Below are positions 1 to 6,640 of a stretch of DNA of 9,487 nt, piece after piece. The position numbers and the translations under genes were made by a program. A model generated the notes under the pieces. The model worked only from the letters and a program-made list of their open reading frames with translations. It had not been told where the DNA came from and did no database searches. Each line of letters opens with the position of its first letter. The first letter of the stretch is position 1. The DNA is from JAUJOE01 sp038252945 (GTDB lineage: Bacteria; Actinomycetota; Actinomycetes; Propionibacteriales; Nocardioidaceae), in contig JBBSHN010000086.1 of the NCBI GenBank assembly GCA_038252945.1, positions 1-9,487 of the forward strand, in the 5' to 3' direction.

Positions 1-1371
1 ATGACCATTCACATGTTGCGCGTGTTCTTCACCGGCGCCTTCCGCAAGCCGCGTGAGGTCAACTGGATGATCGGCCTCACGCTGCTGATGCTGGGCATCC
101 TCGAGGGCTTCGCGGGCTACTCGCTTCCCGATGACCTCCTGTCCGGAACCGGCCTGCGCATCGCCGAGGGCATCATGCTCTCGATACCGGTGGTGGGCAG
201 CTACCTCGTGTTCTTCGTCTTCGGCGGGCAATTCCCCGGAAACGACTTCATCTCCCGGCTTTACACCGTGCACGTGCTGTTGATTCCGGGCCTCCTGCTT
301 GCGCTGATCACTGCGCACCTGCTGCTGGTCGTCTATCACAAGCACACCCAGTGGCCCGGCCCCGGGCGAACGAACGACAACGTCGTCGGCTATCCGCTCA
401 TGCCGATCTACATGGCGAAGGCCGGAGGCTTCTTCTTCATCGTCTTCGGCGTCACCGCGCTGATGGGTGGTCTCCTGCAGATCAACCCGATCTGGTTGTA
501 CGGGCCCTATGACACGAGCCAGGTGACCGCCGGGTCGCAGCCGGACTGGTACATGGGCTGGCTCGAGGGCGGCCTGCGCATCATGCCGAACTGGGAGACA
601 AACCTCTTCGGCTTCACGATCTCGTGGAACGTACTGATACCAGGCGCGGCGCTCATGGGCCTGTTGTTCACAGTGCTGGCGATCTATCCGTTCCTCGAGC
701 GCTGGATCACCGGAGACAACCGGGAACACCACCTGCTGCAGCGGCCCCGCGAAGCGCCCACGCGGACGGCCTTCGGTGTTGCCGGCATGACTGCGTACGG
801 CTTGCTGTGGATCGCCGGTGGCAACGACATCCTCGCTGTACTGTTCCACGTTTCGCTCAACGCCATCACCTACTTCATGCGGGTCGCGATCTTCATAGTG
901 CCGGTCCTCGCGTTCATGGTGGCGCGGCGCTGGTGTCTCGGACTGCAGCGGCACGACCGGGAGCAGGTGCTCCACGGCTATGAAACCGGCGTGATCGTCC
1001 GCTCCCCTGACGGGGCTTACGCCGAGATCCACCGTCCGATCAACCCGGTCCGTGCCTACGAGCTCACCACATCTGAGCCGAACCGTCCGATTGAGATCAC
1101 ACCCGATCGCGACGCCAACGGGGTCGCCGTGCCGCACGCCGGTCGCAACCGACTCCGGACGCGCATGTCCGCGTTCTGGTACTCCGATGACGTCAGTGCT
1201 CCGACGCGCGAGGAGATCGAGGCGGCTGCTCACCACAACGCGGATGGTGCGCACCCGTCAGGCAACGGCCAGGCACCGGTCGAATCCGATGGTGAGCACC
1301 TCGGCATCGAAACCACCGGGCTGCTCGGCGGCGAGGACTTCGGGCTCGAGCAGAAGACCCCTACCCGGTAG
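1..1371 (+). CDS. qcrB: Cytochrome bc1 (bcc) complex cytochrome b subunit QcrB, 5' end cut off by the window
   Basis: This is the membrane cytochrome b of the menaquinol:cytochrome c reductase; it carries two b hemes and the quinol sites. The visible 456 residues start inside helix B: the first ATG lies in the motif TIHMLRVFFTGAFRKPRE, which is internal in full-length proteins (about 540-550 aa), so roughly 100 N-terminal residues lie off the left edge. H4 should be the second heme ligand of helix B. H91 and H106 in helix D are the other ligands; their 15-residue offset is the b6f/Gram-positive type rather than the 14 of mitochondrial bc1. The quinol-oxidation motif is PDWY at 181-184 (PEWY in mitochondria). 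Helices C to H follow. After about residue 310 comes a soluble tail of roughly 145 residues, as in actinobacterial QcrB. The gene ends with TAG at 1369-1371 and faces the L,D-transpeptidase gene tail to tail. qcrC and qcrA would be expected upstream, outside the window. Confidence 0.96.
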   Translation: MTIHMLRVFFTGAFRKPREVNWMIGLTLLMLGILEGFAGYSLPDDLLSGTGLRIAEGIMLSIPVVGSYLVFFVFGGQFPGNDFISRLYTVHVLLIPGLLLALITAHLLLVVYHKHTQWPGPGRTNDNVVGYPLMPIYMAKAGGFFFIVFGVTALMGGLLQINPIWLYGPYDTSQVTAGSQPDWYMGWLEGGLRIMPNWETNLFGFTISWNVLIPGAALMGLLFTVLAIYPFLERWITGDNREHHLLQRPREAPTRTAFGVAGMTAYGLLWIAGGNDILAVLFHVSLNAITYFMRVAIFIVPVLAFMVARRWCLGLQRHDREQVLHGYETGVIVRSPDGAYAEIHRPINPVRAYELTTSEPNRPIEITPDRDANGVAVPHAGRNRLRTRMSAFWYSDDVSAPTREEIEAAAHHNADGAHPSGNGQAPVESDGEHLGIETTGLLGGEDFGLEQKTPTR

Positions 1372-1404
1372 ACAAGCTTGGCTGTTGCAGAGCAACCCGC
1401 GACT

Positions 1405-1420
1405 GCTTAGAGCGCTGAGC
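1405..1420 (+). terminator. Weak intrinsic terminator candidate after qcrB
   Basis: GCTTAG (1405-1410) pairs with CTGAGC (1415-1420) around a 4-nt loop; one pair is a T-G wobble. A short pyrimidine-rich tract (CTTTCTT) follows on the plus strand. The hairpin begins 34 nt after the qcrB stop and overlaps the last codons and stop of the convergent L,D-transpeptidase gene, so it could end plus-strand transcripts. The stem is only 6 bp, so this is tentative. A second small hairpin (GTTGC-AGA-GCAAC) lies just upstream, at about 1384-1396. Confidence 0.33.
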
Positions 1421-2636
1421 CTTTCTTGTACTGGGAATACGACTCATCCCAGTCGGTCCAACCGTTTCCAGGCTCCATGCCCCGGTGCGTACCCGTCACC
1501 ACGACCGGGTCACCACGATGCGTGAGGTGGAAGAGCCAAGCGGCGTTCTTGGTGCTCATGCCAACGCAACCGTGTGACACGTTGCTGTTGCCCTGTGCGT
1601 AGACGGACCACGGAGCAGCGTGGAGGAACTCGCCGCTGAAGGTCACCCGCTGTGCGAACCGCACGTTCGGGATGTTGTAAGAGTCCGGTGAGCCCGCAGC
1701 GATTCCTACGGTGGTGGAGTCCATGGCGATGCTCTTGAACTTCTCGACGATCAGCTTGATGCCGCTGCGCGTCTCGTACCCGGGCTTGCCGCCGGTGATC
1801 GGGATTATGCGAGCGAGACGACCGTTGACCAACACCTTCATGTGGTCGGTGCGCAGATTCGGTTTCATGACCACACGCTTGCCAATCGTGAAGTCGACCG
1901 ACCGGCTCAGCTGCCCATAGATGCCGTGTCCAGCATTGACGCCGTTCAGCTTCAGATCGACGTGGACCTTCGTCCCCGGCTTCCAGTAGTGCTCTGGACG
2001 CCAGTGCACCTCAGTGCTGCTGAACCAGTGCCAGCTCCCGGTCGTCGCGGGCGACGCCGTTACATGCATCCGGCGCTCGAAGGCTGCTCTGTGCTTGACC
2101 GGTATGTCGAATCTCACGATGACCGGCATGCCTATGCCCACCACCTCATGCTGCAGCGGTGCAACGCTGGCATACGTCTGCTGGTGGAGAGTGAGGTGCT
2201 GGGTGCGGAAGGTTACGCGCTTGCTGACGGCTGCTCCGGCCCTACCCCTGGCGGTACTGGAGACGACATACCGCGTGCCAGGCTGCAAAAGTTCAGAAGC
2301 GGTCCATCGGGTGTGGTCGGCGTTAAACCGGCCGGGAAGTGACTTGCCGGATCGTGCCATCCGGAAGGCGACCCGGTGCAGGATCCCCTCACGCGCCCGC
2401 ACGGTCACCGGAGTGTCGACCGTGACATCGGTCGAAGCGTCACTGACGTTGGCCGACAGCTTCGGATGCGGGGACAGCGACTGGTCGGCAGCGATCTGGT
2501 CACCGCCGCCGCCCTGACCACCAGCACTGGGGTTGCTCGAGGCATCCGTGAGCGTGCACCCCGGCAGAGCAAGAGTGAGCACCGAAACGCCTGCAGCCGC
2601 GCCTCTGCGCAGCATTGACAGGCTCCCAGCAGGCAT
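1407..2636 (-). CDS. L,D-transpeptidase lipoprotein with Ig-like domains (LdtMt2-like)
   Basis: The 409-aa product is predicted to form 3-3 (L,D) crosslinks in peptidoglycan or attach proteins to it, outside the membrane. A basic, hydrophobic N-terminus ends in a lipobox-like LPGC with C27, so lipidation is likely. A Gly/Ser/Asp-rich linker (about 28-60) follows, then two beta-rich Ig-like domains (about 60-147 and 148-252), then a YkuD catalytic domain (about 253-383). The catalytic signature SHGCVGM has C357 and H355; H339 in HAAPWS is the second conserved histidine. These fall a constant three positions after H336, H352 and C354 of the 408-aa Mycobacterium tuberculosis LdtMt2 (numbering from memory). 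The ATG at 2636 is preferred because AGGAG lies 7 nt upstream; the ATG at codon 8 has no comparable site. The gene lies downstream of ctaF on the same strand after a 107-bp gap and converges on qcrB, ending 36 nt from it. Confidence 0.93.
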   Translation of the reverse strand: MPAGSLSMLRRGAAAGVSVLTLALPGCTLTDASSNPSAGGQGGGGDQIAADQSLSPHPKLSANVSDASTDVTVDTPVTVRAREGILHRVAFRMARSGKSLPGRFNADHTRWTASELLQPGTRYVVSSTARGRAGAAVSKRVTFRTQHLTLHQQTYASVAPLQHEVVGIGMPVIVRFDIPVKHRAAFERRMHVTASPATTGSWHWFSSTEVHWRPEHYWKPGTKVHVDLKLNGVNAGHGIYGQLSRSVDFTIGKRVVMKPNLRTDHMKVLVNGRLARIIPITGGKPGYETRSGIKLIVEKFKSIAMDSTTVGIAAGSPDSYNIPNVRFAQRVTFSGEFLHAAPWSVYAQGNSNVSHGCVGMSTKNAAWLFHLTHRGDPVVVTGTHRGMEPGNGWTDWDESYSQYKKGSAL

Positions 2637-2643
2637 TGAGGGT

Positions 2644-2648
2644 CTCCT
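2644..2648 (-). promoter_or_regulatory. Ribosome binding site of the L,D-transpeptidase gene
   Basis: AGGAG on the minus strand, 7 nt from the ATG at 2636. It decides the start against the internal ATG at codon 8. The rest of the 107-bp gap to ctaF (2637-2743) shows no convincing promoter and no strong terminator, so this gene may partly depend on readthrough from ctaCDF. Confidence 0.7.
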
Positions 2649-2743
2649 CGCTCGACGTGCTTGTCCCTTTACAGGCTAACTCTCTGCTACCCGATTACAG
2701 CGCCAAGCGCATTTGCCTCGTGGCGATGTGGCCAGCTGGTTGA

Positions 2744-3139
2744 CTAATGCGCGTGTTCGCCGCGGTAGTACTCGAAAACCCAGCCGATCAGCGTGGCTGA
2801 GCCGATACCGACGCCGATGAGGGTCAGCCACCAACCGAAGATGACGCCCAGCACGCAGATTGAGAGAGCCGAGGCACACCATAGGGGCCACCATGAGTAC
2901 GGCGGAAAGAAGCCCAGCTCGCCGGCGCCATCGGCAATCTCAGCCTCTTTGCGGTCTTCTGGGCGCGGGTCCATCTTCTTGGCGTGAAATCCGAGGTAGA
3001 ACGTGATGAGCAGTGCGAGCGCTGTCGTCATGACCAACGCCGACGTGCCTGTGGGGTCGCCGCTCAACAGCCAGTAGATCGGAGAAACGGTGCCGAAGAA
3101 CAACGCCGTGCCGCCGAAGATCCACGCTTCTGCCTTCAT
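2744..3139 (-). CDS. ctaF: Cytochrome c oxidase subunit IV, actinobacterial type
   Basis: A small membrane subunit (131 aa) of the aa3-type cytochrome c oxidase, present in actinobacteria and built into the bcc-aa3 supercomplex. Four hydrophobic segments are visible, at about 6-25, 33-51, 82-103 and 106-124. The loop between the second and third pairs carries the family-typical stretch GELGFFPPYSWWPLW, and the protein ends in FEYYRGEHAH, also typical. It has no metal-binding motif, as expected for a structural subunit. Its ATG overlaps the TGA of ctaD in an ATGA tetranucleotide at 3136-3139, so translation is probably coupled to ctaD. It is the last gene of the ctaC-ctaD-ctaF unit. Confidence 0.93.
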   Translation of the reverse strand: MKAEAWIFGGTALFFGTVSPIYWLLSGDPTGTSALVMTTALALLITFYLGFHAKKMDPRPEDRKEAEIADGAGELGFFPPYSWWPLWCASALSICVLGVIFGWWLTLIGVGIGSATLIGWVFEYYRGEHAH

Positions 3140-4920
3140 CGCCGGTCCTCGTCGTCGGCGTACCCTTGCGGCGGCGCGTCGCCCATCTGCTCTCTCAGGT
3201 GACCCTCTCGGCCGTGCACATCTGGGGCATCGGCGAATTCGTCAGCCCGGTTGACGCTCTCGTTGTCTTCGAGCTCGGTGAGCGCGACCTCAGGGTGATG
3301 GAGGTCGAAGGCAGGGCTTTCGGAACGGATGCGAGGCAGCTGCAGAAAGTTGTGCCGAGGGGGCGGGCAGGAGGTCGCCCACTCCAGCGACCGGCCCCAG
3401 CCCCAGGGGTCGTCGCAGTTGACGCGTGGGTTCTTGCGGGACCGCCACACGTTGTAGAGGAACGGCAGCGTCGAGGCGCCGAGGAGGAAAGCGCCGATTG
3501 TCGAAATCTCGTTGAGGGTCGTGAAGCCGTCCTGCGGCCGGTAGTCGGCGTACCTGCGGGGCATGCCCTCGACTCCGAGCCAGTGCTGCACCAAGAACGT
3601 GGTGTGGAAGCCGATGAAAAGCATCCAGAAGTGAATCTTGCCGAGCCGCTCGTCAAGGAACCGCCCGGTCAGTTTGGGCCACCAGTAGTAAAAGCCGGAG
3701 AACATGGCAAAGACCACAGTGCCGAAGACGACGTAGTGGAAGTGCGCGACGACGAAGTAGGAGTCGTTGAGCTGGAAGTCCAGCGGCGGCGAGGCGAGGA
3801 TGACGCCGGTGAGACCGCCGAACAGGAACGTCACAAGGAAGCCGATTGTCCAGAGCATGGGCGTGTCCAGGCTCACTGACCCGCCCCACATGGTGCCGAT
3901 CCAGTTGAAGAACTTGACCCCGGTGGGAACGGCGATGATGAAGCTCATCAGCGAGAAGAACCCGAGGTCGACGGCACCGGTGACGAACATGTGGTGCGCC
4001 CACACCGCGACCGAGTAGGCAGCGATGGTGAGCGTCGCGCCGACGAGGCCGATGTACCCGAAGATCGGCTTGCGCGAGAAGACCGGGAGTACCTCGGTGA
4101 TGATGCCGAAGAACGGCAGCGCGATGATGTAGACCTCCGGATGCCCGAAGAACCAGAACAGGTGCTGCCAGAGAATCGGACCGCCGGTAGCGGCGTCGAA
4201 CACGTGCGCGCCCAGTATTCGGTCGGCTGCCAGCGCTAGCAGAGCGCCGGCGAAGATCGGAAAGGCGATCAGCACCATGATCGACGTCACCAGAATGTTC
4301 CAGGTGAAGATGGGCATCCGGAACATCGTCATGCCCGGTGCCCGCATGCAAAGGATCGTCGTGACGAAGTTGACCGCGCCGAGGATGGTGCCTAGACCTG
4401 CCAGCCACAGCCCCATCACCCACATGTCGCCCCCAACGCCGGGAGAGCGGACCGCGTTCGACAACGGCGTGTAGGCGGTCCAACCGAAGGCAGCGGCACC
4501 ACCTGGTACCAAGAAGCCGGCGGTGACGATCGTTCCACCGAAGAGGAACAGCCAGTAGCTGAACATGTTGAGCCGCGGAAAGGCGACGTCCGGGGCGCCG
4601 ATCTGCAGCGGCATGATCGCGTTGGCGAAGCCGACGAACAGCGGAGTCGCGAACAGCAACAACATGATCGTGCCGTGCATCGTGAAGAGCTGGTTGTAGA
4701 CCTCCTCCTGGACGAACTGCAGCCCCGGCTGGGCGAGCTCTGCTCGCATCACCATGGCCATCGCCCCAGCGATCAGGAAGAACACGAAGGACGTCGTCAG
4801 GTAGAGATTTCCGATGACCTTGTGGTCGGTCGTGGTGATGTACTTGACGATCAGTTGGCCCTTGGTAGCGCGGCGAGGCGGGGCGGCAGCAGTGGTGGTG
4901 GTCGCATCGACTGCGGTCAT
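3136..4920 (-). CDS. ctaD: Cytochrome c oxidase subunit I (heme a / heme a3-CuB)
   Basis: The catalytic subunit (594 aa) of the aa3 oxidase, which reduces O2 to water and pumps protons. All hallmark residues of an A-type heme-copper oxidase are present: heme a ligands H82 (MHGTIM) and H395; heme a3 ligand H393 (VAHFHYV); CuB ligands H260, H309 and H310; the crosslinked tyrosine Y264 in GHPEVY; E262 and D111 (GAPDVAFPRLN) of the D channel; and K336 (PTGVKFFNW) of the K channel. About 12 transmembrane helices span residues 38-495. A hydrophilic tail of about 95 residues follows, as in actinobacterial relatives. The ATG at 4920 was chosen although the frame stays open to 5085: the extra 55 residues lie inside ctaC and look unlike the family, whereas MTAVDATTTT followed by KYITTTDHKVIG is a normal N-terminus. 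The start overlaps the ctaC stop (ATGA, 4917-4920). Confidence 0.98.
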   Translation of the reverse strand: MTAVDATTTTAAAPPRRATKGQLIVKYITTTDHKVIGNLYLTTSFVFFLIAGAMAMVMRAELAQPGLQFVQEEVYNQLFTMHGTIMLLLFATPLFVGFANAIMPLQIGAPDVAFPRLNMFSYWLFLFGGTIVTAGFLVPGGAAAFGWTAYTPLSNAVRSPGVGGDMWVMGLWLAGLGTILGAVNFVTTILCMRAPGMTMFRMPIFTWNILVTSIMVLIAFPIFAGALLALAADRILGAHVFDAATGGPILWQHLFWFFGHPEVYIIALPFFGIITEVLPVFSRKPIFGYIGLVGATLTIAAYSVAVWAHHMFVTGAVDLGFFSLMSFIIAVPTGVKFFNWIGTMWGGSVSLDTPMLWTIGFLVTFLFGGLTGVILASPPLDFQLNDSYFVVAHFHYVVFGTVVFAMFSGFYYWWPKLTGRFLDERLGKIHFWMLFIGFHTTFLVQHWLGVEGMPRRYADYRPQDGFTTLNEISTIGAFLLGASTLPFLYNVWRSRKNPRVNCDDPWGWGRSLEWATSCPPPRHNFLQLPRIRSESPAFDLHHPEVALTELEDNESVNRADEFADAPDVHGREGHLREQMGDAPPQGYADDEDRR

Positions 4921-5786
4921 GATTGTCCGTTGCCCTTCCCCAGTCCACTGACCGTGTTGGCGGCTTCGCCACCCATCGGTGCTCCGATCTGCCCGGCGGC
5001 CTTGAGGTCGTGCAGATGTCGATTGAAGGCGGCTTCGCCGACTATGTGAACAGAGAACAGCATGCGTGAGTGCAGCCAGCCACACAGCTCAGCGCAGCGA
5101 CCGACGAACGTGCCGGTACGTGTCGGCGTGACGCTGAAAGAATTCTGCCGCCCCGGAATCACGTCGAGCTTCATCGCAAACGACGGTACCCAGAAGGAAT
5201 GGATCACGTCTGGCGAGCGAAGATTGAACGTCACCGTCTGACCCTTGACCAACCACAACTCGGGTAGATGCGCCGGGGTGCCGACGTCGTACACCGACCG
5301 CCCTCCGACAGCGGGCTCGTGCAGATAGTCGAACGTCCACGACCACTGCTGGCCGACCACCTTCACCGAGTGGTCGGGATGTGCAACGGTGGCCAGCACC
5401 TTGTTCTGGGTCTCGACCGTGAAGAAGAACAGCACTGCGATGACGATGATGGGCGCAACGGTGTAGAGGACTTCGATGGGCAGGTTGTAACGCGTCTGCA
5501 CCGGCAGCTCGTCGTCGCTACGGCGGCGGTAGCGCAGTGCGGCCCAGAGAATCAGGCCCCATACCAAGAACCCCACGCATCCAGCCGCAATCCAGGCGCC
5601 GATCCACAGATGTTGGGTGTAGACAGCGCGGTCGTCGGTTGCCGCCGGAAGCCCCAGCCGCTTCAGCGAGCCGATAGTGTGCTTGGAACAGCCGGTGAGC
5701 GACAGAGCAGGCAGCAGAATTCCCGCACCCAGTATCACTTGGCGTGCCCGTGACCACGGCACATCGCGCAGGGAGCTCAGACCCAC
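4917..5786 (-). CDS. ctaC: Cytochrome c oxidase subunit II (CuA), lipoprotein
   Basis: Electron-entry subunit (289 aa) of the aa3 oxidase, with an extracytoplasmic cupredoxin domain holding the binuclear CuA centre. An N-terminal signal ends in lipobox LTGC (C33). Two transmembrane helices follow (about 59-84 and 105-124), then the CuA domain. Copper ligands are H196 (IHSFWVP), C231, E233, C235, H239 and M242 (CAELCGWLHSRM), with the same spacing as the Paracoccus subunit. The aromatic stretch QQWSWTF at 146-152 fits the electron-entry tryptophan region. No cytochrome c domain is fused, as expected where the diheme QcrC passes electrons directly. The GTG start at 5786 is preferred because AGGAAGG lies 6 nt upstream; an ATG at 5802 is in another frame. 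It is the first gene of ctaC-ctaD-ctaF. The asparagine synthetase or sugar kinase often found nearby in other actinobacteria is absent here. Confidence 0.97.
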   Translation of the reverse strand: MGLSSLRDVPWSRARQVILGAGILLPALSLTGCSKHTIGSLKRLGLPAATDDRAVYTQHLWIGAWIAAGCVGFLVWGLILWAALRYRRRSDDELPVQTRYNLPIEVLYTVAPIIVIAVLFFFTVETQNKVLATVAHPDHSVKVVGQQWSWTFDYLHEPAVGGRSVYDVGTPAHLPELWLVKGQTVTFNLRSPDVIHSFWVPSFAMKLDVIPGRQNSFSVTPTRTGTFVGRCAELCGWLHSRMLFSVHIVGEAAFNRHLHDLKAAGQIGAPMGGEAANTVSGLGKGNGQS

Positions 5787-5792
5787 GTGGCG

Positions 5793-5799
5793 CCTTCCT
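5793..5799 (-). promoter_or_regulatory. Ribosome binding site of ctaC
   Basis: AGGAAGG on the minus strand, 6 nt from the GTG at 5786. It supports a GTG start for ctaC. The start codon itself sits in the 8-bp palindrome CCACGTGG (5783-5790). Confidence 0.7.
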
Positions 5800-5928
5800 C
5801 ATGGACCTCTAGGAACGGATGCACTTGCCAACGAAACCCTACTCCAGCGCTACAAGCCGCCTTGCCCAGGCAGCGCCAGTTGGCACTCTAGGCGCGGGAT
5901 GCCAGGGCCATCGAATCGGTCCGTCTAC

Positions 5929-5967
5929 GGTGGTGGAGTGAGGAAAGGATCAGCCAGCTCCACCGCC
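5929..5967. repeat. Imperfect 10-bp inverted repeat upstream of ctaC
   Basis: GGTGGTGGAG (5929-5938) and CTCCACCGCC (5958-5967) are complementary apart from one position, with a 19-nt spacer. The pair lies about 140-180 nt upstream of the ctaC start. It could be an operator with two half-sites or a leader hairpin. On the transcribed minus strand the odd pair is a C-A mismatch; on the plus strand it is a T-G wobble. Confidence 0.4.
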
Positions 5968-6068
5968 AAGCCGCCGGCTTCCGCTTCCGATCCAGCGGAT
6001 TTCCCAGCGCCGGCTGGACGGCAGACAGCGGCGGGGCGCCCAGCTCCACGTCTGCCCTTACCGCGAAG

Positions 6069-6088
6069 CGGCGCCGAACTCAGCGCCG
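6069..6088. repeat. 6-bp GC inverted repeat
   Basis: CGGCGC (6069-6074) and GCGCCG (6083-6088) form a perfect 6-bp stem with an 8-nt loop. It lies downstream of erpA and upstream of ctaC on the minus strand. In DNA this GC-rich, so short a stem may be chance. Confidence 0.3.
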
Positions 6089-6135
6089 AAGAGCACTGGC
6101 ATGAGATATGCCTTGAGCTGACGCGCAGGACATCT

Positions 6136-6149
6136 GGGCGGGACCGCCC
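6136..6149 (-). terminator. Putative terminator hairpin of erpA
   Basis: On the minus strand GGGCGGTCCCGCCC lies 12 nt after the erpA stop and folds into a stable 5-6 bp G/C stem with a very short loop. No U-tract follows, which is common for actinobacterial terminator candidates but lowers certainty. Its position directly after erpA and before the long gap supports separation of erpA from ctaCDF. Confidence 0.42.
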
Positions 6150-6161
6150 GAGTAGTCAGAC

Positions 6162-6521
6162 TTAGTGGAACGAGTCGCCGCAGGCGCACGAGCCAGTGGC
6201 GTTCGGATTGCCGATCGTGAAGCCTTGCTTCTCGATCGTGTCGACAAAGTCGATGGTGGCGCCGTACAGATACGGAGTGCTCATGCGGTCGACCACGACC
6301 GCGACTCCTCCGAAGTCGCTCACTGTGTCACCGTCGAGCTGACGCTCGTCAAAGAACAGCTGGTAGCGAAGACCTGAACATCCGCCTGGCTGTACCGACA
6401 CCCGTAGCTTCAGGTCATTGCGGCCCTCTTGGTCGAGCAGCGCCCTTACCTTGTCAGCGGCTCCTTCGGTCAGCTCGATGCCTTGCGTCGTGGTGGTGTC
6501 AGTCGAGTCCTGAACGGTCAT
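6162..6521 (-). CDS. erpA: Iron-sulfur cluster insertion protein, A-type carrier (ErpA/HesB family)
   Basis: A 119-aa cytoplasmic carrier that binds an Fe-S cluster and delivers it to apoproteins. The three invariant cysteines are C48 (PGGCSGLRY) and C112 and C114 in the C-terminal SCACGDSFH. The core QEGRNDLKLRVSVQPGG and the length are typical for the family. The ATG at 6521 is chosen because GGGGAGAG lies 8 nt upstream; an in-frame TTG at 6554 would add 11 residues but has no ribosome site. The gene is 119 bp downstream of the glycosyltransferase on the same strand and is followed by a candidate terminator. Of the complexes encoded near it, the Rieske subunit of the bc1 complex is the obvious Fe-S client, which is inference. 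The symbol follows common actinobacterial annotation; IscA or HesB would be equivalent family names. Confidence 0.94.
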   Translation of the reverse strand: MTVQDSTDTTTTQGIELTEGAADKVRALLDQEGRNDLKLRVSVQPGGCSGLRYQLFFDERQLDGDTVSDFGGVAVVVDRMSTPYLYGATIDFVDTIEKQGFTIGNPNATGSCACGDSFH

Positions 6522-6529
6522 GTCGCGTG

Positions 6530-6537
6530 CTCTCCCC
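6530..6537 (-). promoter_or_regulatory. Ribosome binding site of erpA
   Basis: GGGGAGAG on the minus strand, 8 nt before the ATG at 6521. It supports this start over the upstream in-frame TTG at 6554. Confidence 0.65.
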
Positions 6538-6564
6538 TGGTGCTCTGTCGCCAATGCGTTCTCT

Positions 6565-6591
6565 AGGAGGCAACCGGAGCGATTGCCCTCT
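6565..6591 (-). repeat. Imperfect hairpin between the glycosyltransferase and erpA
   Basis: AGGAGGCAA (6565-6573) and TTGCCCTCT (6583-6591) form a 9-position stem with one wobble and one mismatch around a 9-nt loop. It lies about 50-75 nt after the glycosyltransferase stop and about 45-70 nt before the erpA start. It could end the upstream transcript or be part of the erpA leader. On the minus strand no U-tract follows; on the plus strand the bases after it are T-rich, but no plus-strand gene lies upstream. Confidence 0.3.
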
Positions 6592-6625
6592 TATTCCATC
6601 TTGTCACATCGGCGGGACTATGCCA

Positions 6626-6635
6626 CCTGATCAGG
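6626..6635. repeat. Perfect 10-bp palindrome CCTGATCAGG
   Basis: A perfect palindrome 5 bp past the glycosyltransferase stop, inside the 119-bp gap before erpA. It could be a small operator for erpA, but a 10-bp palindrome with no known consensus is weak evidence. Confidence 0.25.
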
Positions 6636-6640
6636 AACCC

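Larger units (their letters stand above)
5787..6161. other. 375-bp non-coding region between erpA and ctaC
   Basis: No convincing gene is visible on either strand; the plus-strand open frame crossing it is low-complexity and runs antisense into ctaC. It should hold the end of the erpA transcript and the promoter and leader of ctaCDF. TAGGGT near 5838-5843 on the minus strand resembles a -10 box, but I see no matching -35. Three inverted repeats lie here and are listed separately. A short direct repeat GCGCCGAA occurs at 6071-6078 and 6083-6090. The stretch CAGCTCCAC also occurs twice, near 5956 and 6041. Confidence 0.6.

Noticed and set aside
3166..3879. 237-aa plus-strand open frame antisense to ctaD
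   Set aside because: The opposite strand carries all the heme-copper oxidase residues; the antisense product is charged and featureless.
4921..5085. 55-residue N-terminal extension of CtaD in the open frame
   Set aside because: It lies within the ctaC coding region, is Arg/Ser-rich and unlike the family; the ATG at 4920 in the ATGA overlap gives the expected N-terminus.
5677..6165. 162-aa plus-strand open frame over the erpA-ctaC gap
   Set aside because: Half of it is antisense to ctaC, the rest is Pro/Ala/Ser/Arg-rich, and no ribosome site or domain supports it.
6522..6554. TTG start adding 11 residues to ErpA
   Set aside because: No ribosome binding site precedes it, while the ATG at 6521 has GGGGAGAG at 8 nt.
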